Shown here in pieces: positions 5,108-6,885 of a stretch of 6,885 bases of DNA. Below the pieces are notes generated by a model. The model saw only the letters and a program-made list of their open reading frames with translations, was not told the origin of the DNA and ran no database searches. The position numbers and the translations under genes were made by a program. The stretch's first letter is position 1; each line of letters opens with the position of its first letter. Source of the stretch: Thermoproteota archaeon (lineage in GTDB: Archaea; Korarchaeota; JAOZGF01; JAOZFZ01); assembly GCA_027492035.1 (NCBI GenBank), contig JAOZFT010000042.1:1-6885 (forward strand), read 5' to 3'.

Positions 5108-5737
5108 TTAACGGATAGATGACGCTGACCTTTGATGGATAAATAAGTGAAGAGAATGCTTCCTCTCAACAGCTCCTAAAGCCAAAGTAACAGTGAGGAA
5201 ACTGAGTGATGCAACAACAGGGTTCAACCTTATACCCCAAGGAGTATAATTTAAAATTAAACCTACAAGGGGAACCAATGCCAAGCTTAAACCAATTGAA
5301 AGGGCAAGTCTTTCAAGCTGTGACAAGTCTCTTTTACCAGGGTAGAGAAGCTCTATAAGAGATGCACCAGGCAAATAAAGGACGAAAAGGGAACCTAAAA
5401 CATACCTTGCATACTGAACCGGGGGGTGCTGAGGGAAAACGTAAATTGAAAGATTCGTTAGAGCAGTTAAAAAAATGAGCAGCCAGAACCATGTCGACCT
5501 TGAACTGAAAAGGAATGAAAAGAAACTTTTAGGAGGGGAGGGATCAAGTATTTTAATCACCTCAGCCTCCCTCAACTTATAAATTGCCCTAGCAGCTTCA
5601 TACCTTTTCAAACCAAGCTTCCTAACAGCTTCCCCTACAAGTTCCTCAACGGTTACCTCTCCCCTACCCCTTAAAATGAGAAGAAACAAATCCTTGGATG
5701 CCTTGTCAAGTTCTACCTCTGGGTTACGTTTAACCAT
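5108..5737 (-). CDS. DUF1616 membrane protein with N-terminal winged helix
   Basis: The product begins with a winged-helix-like domain (about residues 12-66: LFLLILRGRGEVTVEELV, then YEAARAIYKLREAEVI). Four hydrophobic segments follow, at about 82-101, 112-131, 145-163 and 172-190. The stretch ARYVLGSLFVLYLPG, then LERLALSIGLSLALVPLVGL and LNYTPWGIRL is the diagnostic DUF1616 core, known almost only from archaea and a few bacteria and often found near cell-surface glycan genes. The function is not established. I chose the ATG at 5737, because GGAAGGTGG lies eight bases upstream; an in-frame GTG at 5749 would add four residues. The start region overlaps the end of the flippase fragment by about 25 bp. 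That neighbour also points to an envelope role. Confidence 0.8.
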   Translation of the reverse strand: MVKRNPEVELDKASKDLFLLILRGRGEVTVEELVGEAVRKLGLKRYEAARAIYKLREAEVIKILDPSPPKSFFSFLFSSRSTWFWLLIFLTALTNLSIYVFPQHPPVQYARYVLGSLFVLYLPGASLIELLYPGKRDLSQLERLALSIGLSLALVPLVGLILNYTPWGIRLNPVVASLSFLTVTLALGAVERKHSLHLFIHQRSASSIR

Positions 5738-5943
5738 ATCTGAAACCACCTTCCATTATACCTAAACCCTTTAACTCCCTCATCATAAACCCACATCTCA
5801 AATATCAACCTTACAATCATAATTGAAGCAAAAACCAACAAAACAGTTGATGAAAAGTTCCCAACAAAAAAATAAACACTGCCCCTAGCTGAAACCTTAG
5901 CAACTCTCTCAAGTTTACCCAAAAGAAACCGCCCCCTTTTCAA
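5713..5943 (-). pseudogene. Truncated oligosaccharide flippase (Wzx/MATE-like) N-terminus
   Basis: Residues about 12-45 (VAKVSARGSVYFFVGNFS then STVLLVFASIMIVRLI) match the first transmembrane segment of archaeal polysaccharide-biosynthesis flippases: a lysine/serine/arginine amphipathic start, a GNF/GNL motif, then a helix ending in ARL/VRL. A real flippase has over 400 residues and 12-14 helices; this frame has 76 and only one helix. After IVRLI the expected G-P-E/D-x-Y-G motif is absent and an unrelated hydrophilic tail (EMWVYDEGVKGFRYNG) runs to the stop. This looks like the scar of a large internal deletion. Only a TTG codon is available at 5943, following eS1 by nine bases; a second TTG lies eight codons in. 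Confidence 0.55.
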
Positions 5944-5952
5944 AACTTAAAA

Positions 5953-6546
5953 CTAACCTCTTGGCTGCTTCAAAACCTTTACCTTACTTACAAAAGCTTG
6001 ATTAGGCTTACATAATTTCTTAGCTTCTAAATAAATATCTGAAGCTGTTTTACCAAGTAAAGTTTCCTTTATAAACTCATAAAATTTCAATTCATCAGCT
6101 TTTCTCTTAAACAATTCATGAACAATCCTTCTAAGAGTTTTCTTTTTAGAAAGAGACATTTTAGACTCAGAAAGAACCACCGCAAAAACCCTGGCTTCAG
6201 CACCATCCCTAAAAGAATATATCCCCTCTGTTTCGATAACGGATTTACCTCTTGAAAACCTCCCTGAAGGAACCAAACCCCTCAAAAACTCCCTACTCAT
6301 TTCAATTTCCTTAACAACAGTGTAACCATTTCCTCCATCCACCCTTTTTACTTGAAGAACAACCTTCACTTGATTTAAGGGATCAGGAACCTCAACACAA
6401 TCCAAAAAATCCTTAAGCGTAACACTTACTGTCCTATTTAAAACATCACTAACTCTAACCGCAGGCGTCTCAGCAACTTCAACACCCCCAAAAAAATCAG
6501 GAGCAAAAATCTTTACCCATTGCTTCTGCCTCCATTTACCTTTCAT
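5953..6546 (-). CDS. rps3ae: Small-subunit ribosomal protein eS1 (S3Ae)
   Basis: The 197-residue product is of normal length for archaeal eS1, which sits at the mRNA exit side of the 30S platform. The N-terminal signature KWRQKQWVKIFAPDFFGGVE followed by ETPA is diagnostic. So are NRTVSVTL (strand pair), KVVLQVKRVDGGNGYT, the R-G-R-like SGRFSRGKS loop, and the C-terminal ELKFYEFIKETLLGKTASDI and YLEAKKL helices. I chose the ATG at 6546. A longer frame to 6648 would add a 34-residue hydrophobic extension that eS1 never has and that is just translation of the T-rich leader. The upstream leader contains a tandem 10-base repeat and a small overlapping ORF. The gene is intact beside decayed neighbours, as expected for an essential gene. 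Confidence 0.9.
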   Translation of the reverse strand: MKGKWRQKQWVKIFAPDFFGGVEVAETPAVRVSDVLNRTVSVTLKDFLDCVEVPDPLNQVKVVLQVKRVDGGNGYTVVKEIEMSREFLRGLVPSGRFSRGKSVIETEGIYSFRDGAEARVFAVVLSESKMSLSKKKTLRRIVHELFKRKADELKFYEFIKETLLGKTASDIYLEAKKLCKPNQAFVSKVKVLKQPRG

Positions 6547-6549
6547 CCC

Positions 6550-6569
6550 AAACCCCAGCAAACCCCAGC
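6550..6569 (-). repeat. Tandem 10-bp repeat in the eS1 leader
   Basis: GCTGGGGTTT occurs twice in direct tandem on the minus strand, ending three bases before the eS1 ATG. The repeat occupies the place of a ribosome binding site, and no better Shine-Dalgarno is visible. Confidence 0.6.
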
Positions 6570-6760
6570 ATAAAAACAGAAAGAGTAAAACCAAGAAAGA
6601 AGTAAAAAAGGAAAATTTAAAAATCTGATTGAAAAACAAAGTAACCAACTAAAACATTAAACCTAAATAAAACAAAAAGTAAGTAAAAGAGAAAACTTAA
6701 CCCTCAACAAAAACCTTTTAACAAAAAGAAACGAAACCTTACAAATATTTCTGCAAAAAA

Positions 6761-6885
6761 GGTTCTGTTGAATCTTGGGGTGTTGCATTTGTGGTGTTGC
6801 AAGCGTGGTTGTAATTTTTTGAAATCCAAATATCCACCAGATTTTGTAGAGTATATTTTAGCTCTTGTATTTAATTCCTATTTAT
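6761..6885 (+). mobile_element. Left end of an IS6-family-like insertion sequence, running off the window
   Basis: GGTTCTGTTG at 6761-6770 matches the outer bases of IS6-family terminal inverted repeats (for example IS257/IS240 GGTTCTGTTGCAAA). A transposase-like frame follows at once. Members of the family make 8-bp target duplications, so GCAAAAAA at 6753-6760 is the candidate left copy. Only the first 125 bases are in the window; the other end and the duplicate cannot be checked. Confidence 0.5.
6780..6885 (+). CDS. Partial IS6-like transposase N-terminus
   Basis: The frame is open from the inverted repeat to the window edge. It gives a short cysteine-containing lead (LWCCKRGCNF) and then KSKYPPDFVEYILALVF. 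A basic residue pair, a Y/F-P-P/x-D/E motif and a helix two or so residues later is the usual start of IS6-family transposases, which continue with an S-Y-R-D/E segment. The start could be GTG at 6780 or TTG at 6819; the latter gives a more typical N-terminus. The catalytic DDE residues would lie beyond the window. The family assignment rests on the inverted repeat plus this short motif. Confidence 0.45.
   Translation, partial: MLHLWCCKRGCNFLKSKYPPDFVEYILALVFNSYL

Noticed and set aside
6547-6648. Hydrophobic N-terminal extension of eS1 (34 residues, signal-peptide-like)
   Set aside because: No eS1 has a membrane segment; the hydrophobicity comes from the T-rich leader, and the family N-terminus starts at the ATG at 6546.
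1-6885. CRISPR arrays, tRNA or rRNA genes
   Set aside because: I saw no regularly spaced repeats, no T-arm GTTCRANYC context with matching stems, and no rRNA segments.

Overview
The window looks archaeal. It carries the archaeal/eukaryotic-type ribosomal protein eS1 (S3Ae), a DUF1616 membrane protein of the archaeal kind, TATA-box promoters, and Shine-Dalgarno sites of the GGAG/GGTGG type. The sequence is AT-rich. Gene content would fit a TACK-type or uncultivated thermophilic or sediment archaeon, but I cannot fix the lineage. It reads as an accessory region: few intact genes, several decayed ones, and traces of mobile DNA at more than one point.

Left part (1-1206). A plus-strand two-helix membrane protein (30-461) ends in a strong GC-rich hairpin. 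A coding-looking fragment with no start codon follows it (472-615), then a frameshifted remnant that resembles a bacterial-type PH-domain membrane protein (620-837). On the minus strand lies an intact small retropepsin-like aspartic protease (826-1206) with its own terminator hairpin.

Middle left (1207-2890). A TATA-containing block precedes a GC-rich island (about 1330-1420) that reads as the tail of a TnpB-like protein or an RNA derived from one. Next comes a minus-strand AbiEi/AbiEii-type toxin-antitoxin pair (2671-1471). Its antitoxin promoter carries three TGTTTC half-sites around the TATA box. Two inverted repeats lie upstream of it.

Middle (2886-4050). A minus-strand region holds at least four reading-frame changes and one in-frame stop, but clear coding signal throughout. 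I read it as a decayed cell-surface protein: an alpha-toroid-like repeat piece, then helical repeats, then a C-terminal membrane anchor. A second broken small gene lies downstream of it.

Right part (4041-6885). A small membrane protein (4041-4319) and a YdjM/DUF457-type membrane metal-dependent hydrolase (4469-5059) are on the plus strand; the hydrolase is preceded by a promoter block resembling the one at 1281. Converging on them, on the minus strand, are eS1 (6546-5953), a truncated flippase N-terminus (5943-5713) and DUF1616 (5737-5108). At the right edge, position 6761 begins a sequence matching the terminal inverted repeat of IS6-family elements, followed by an open transposase-like reading frame that runs off the window.
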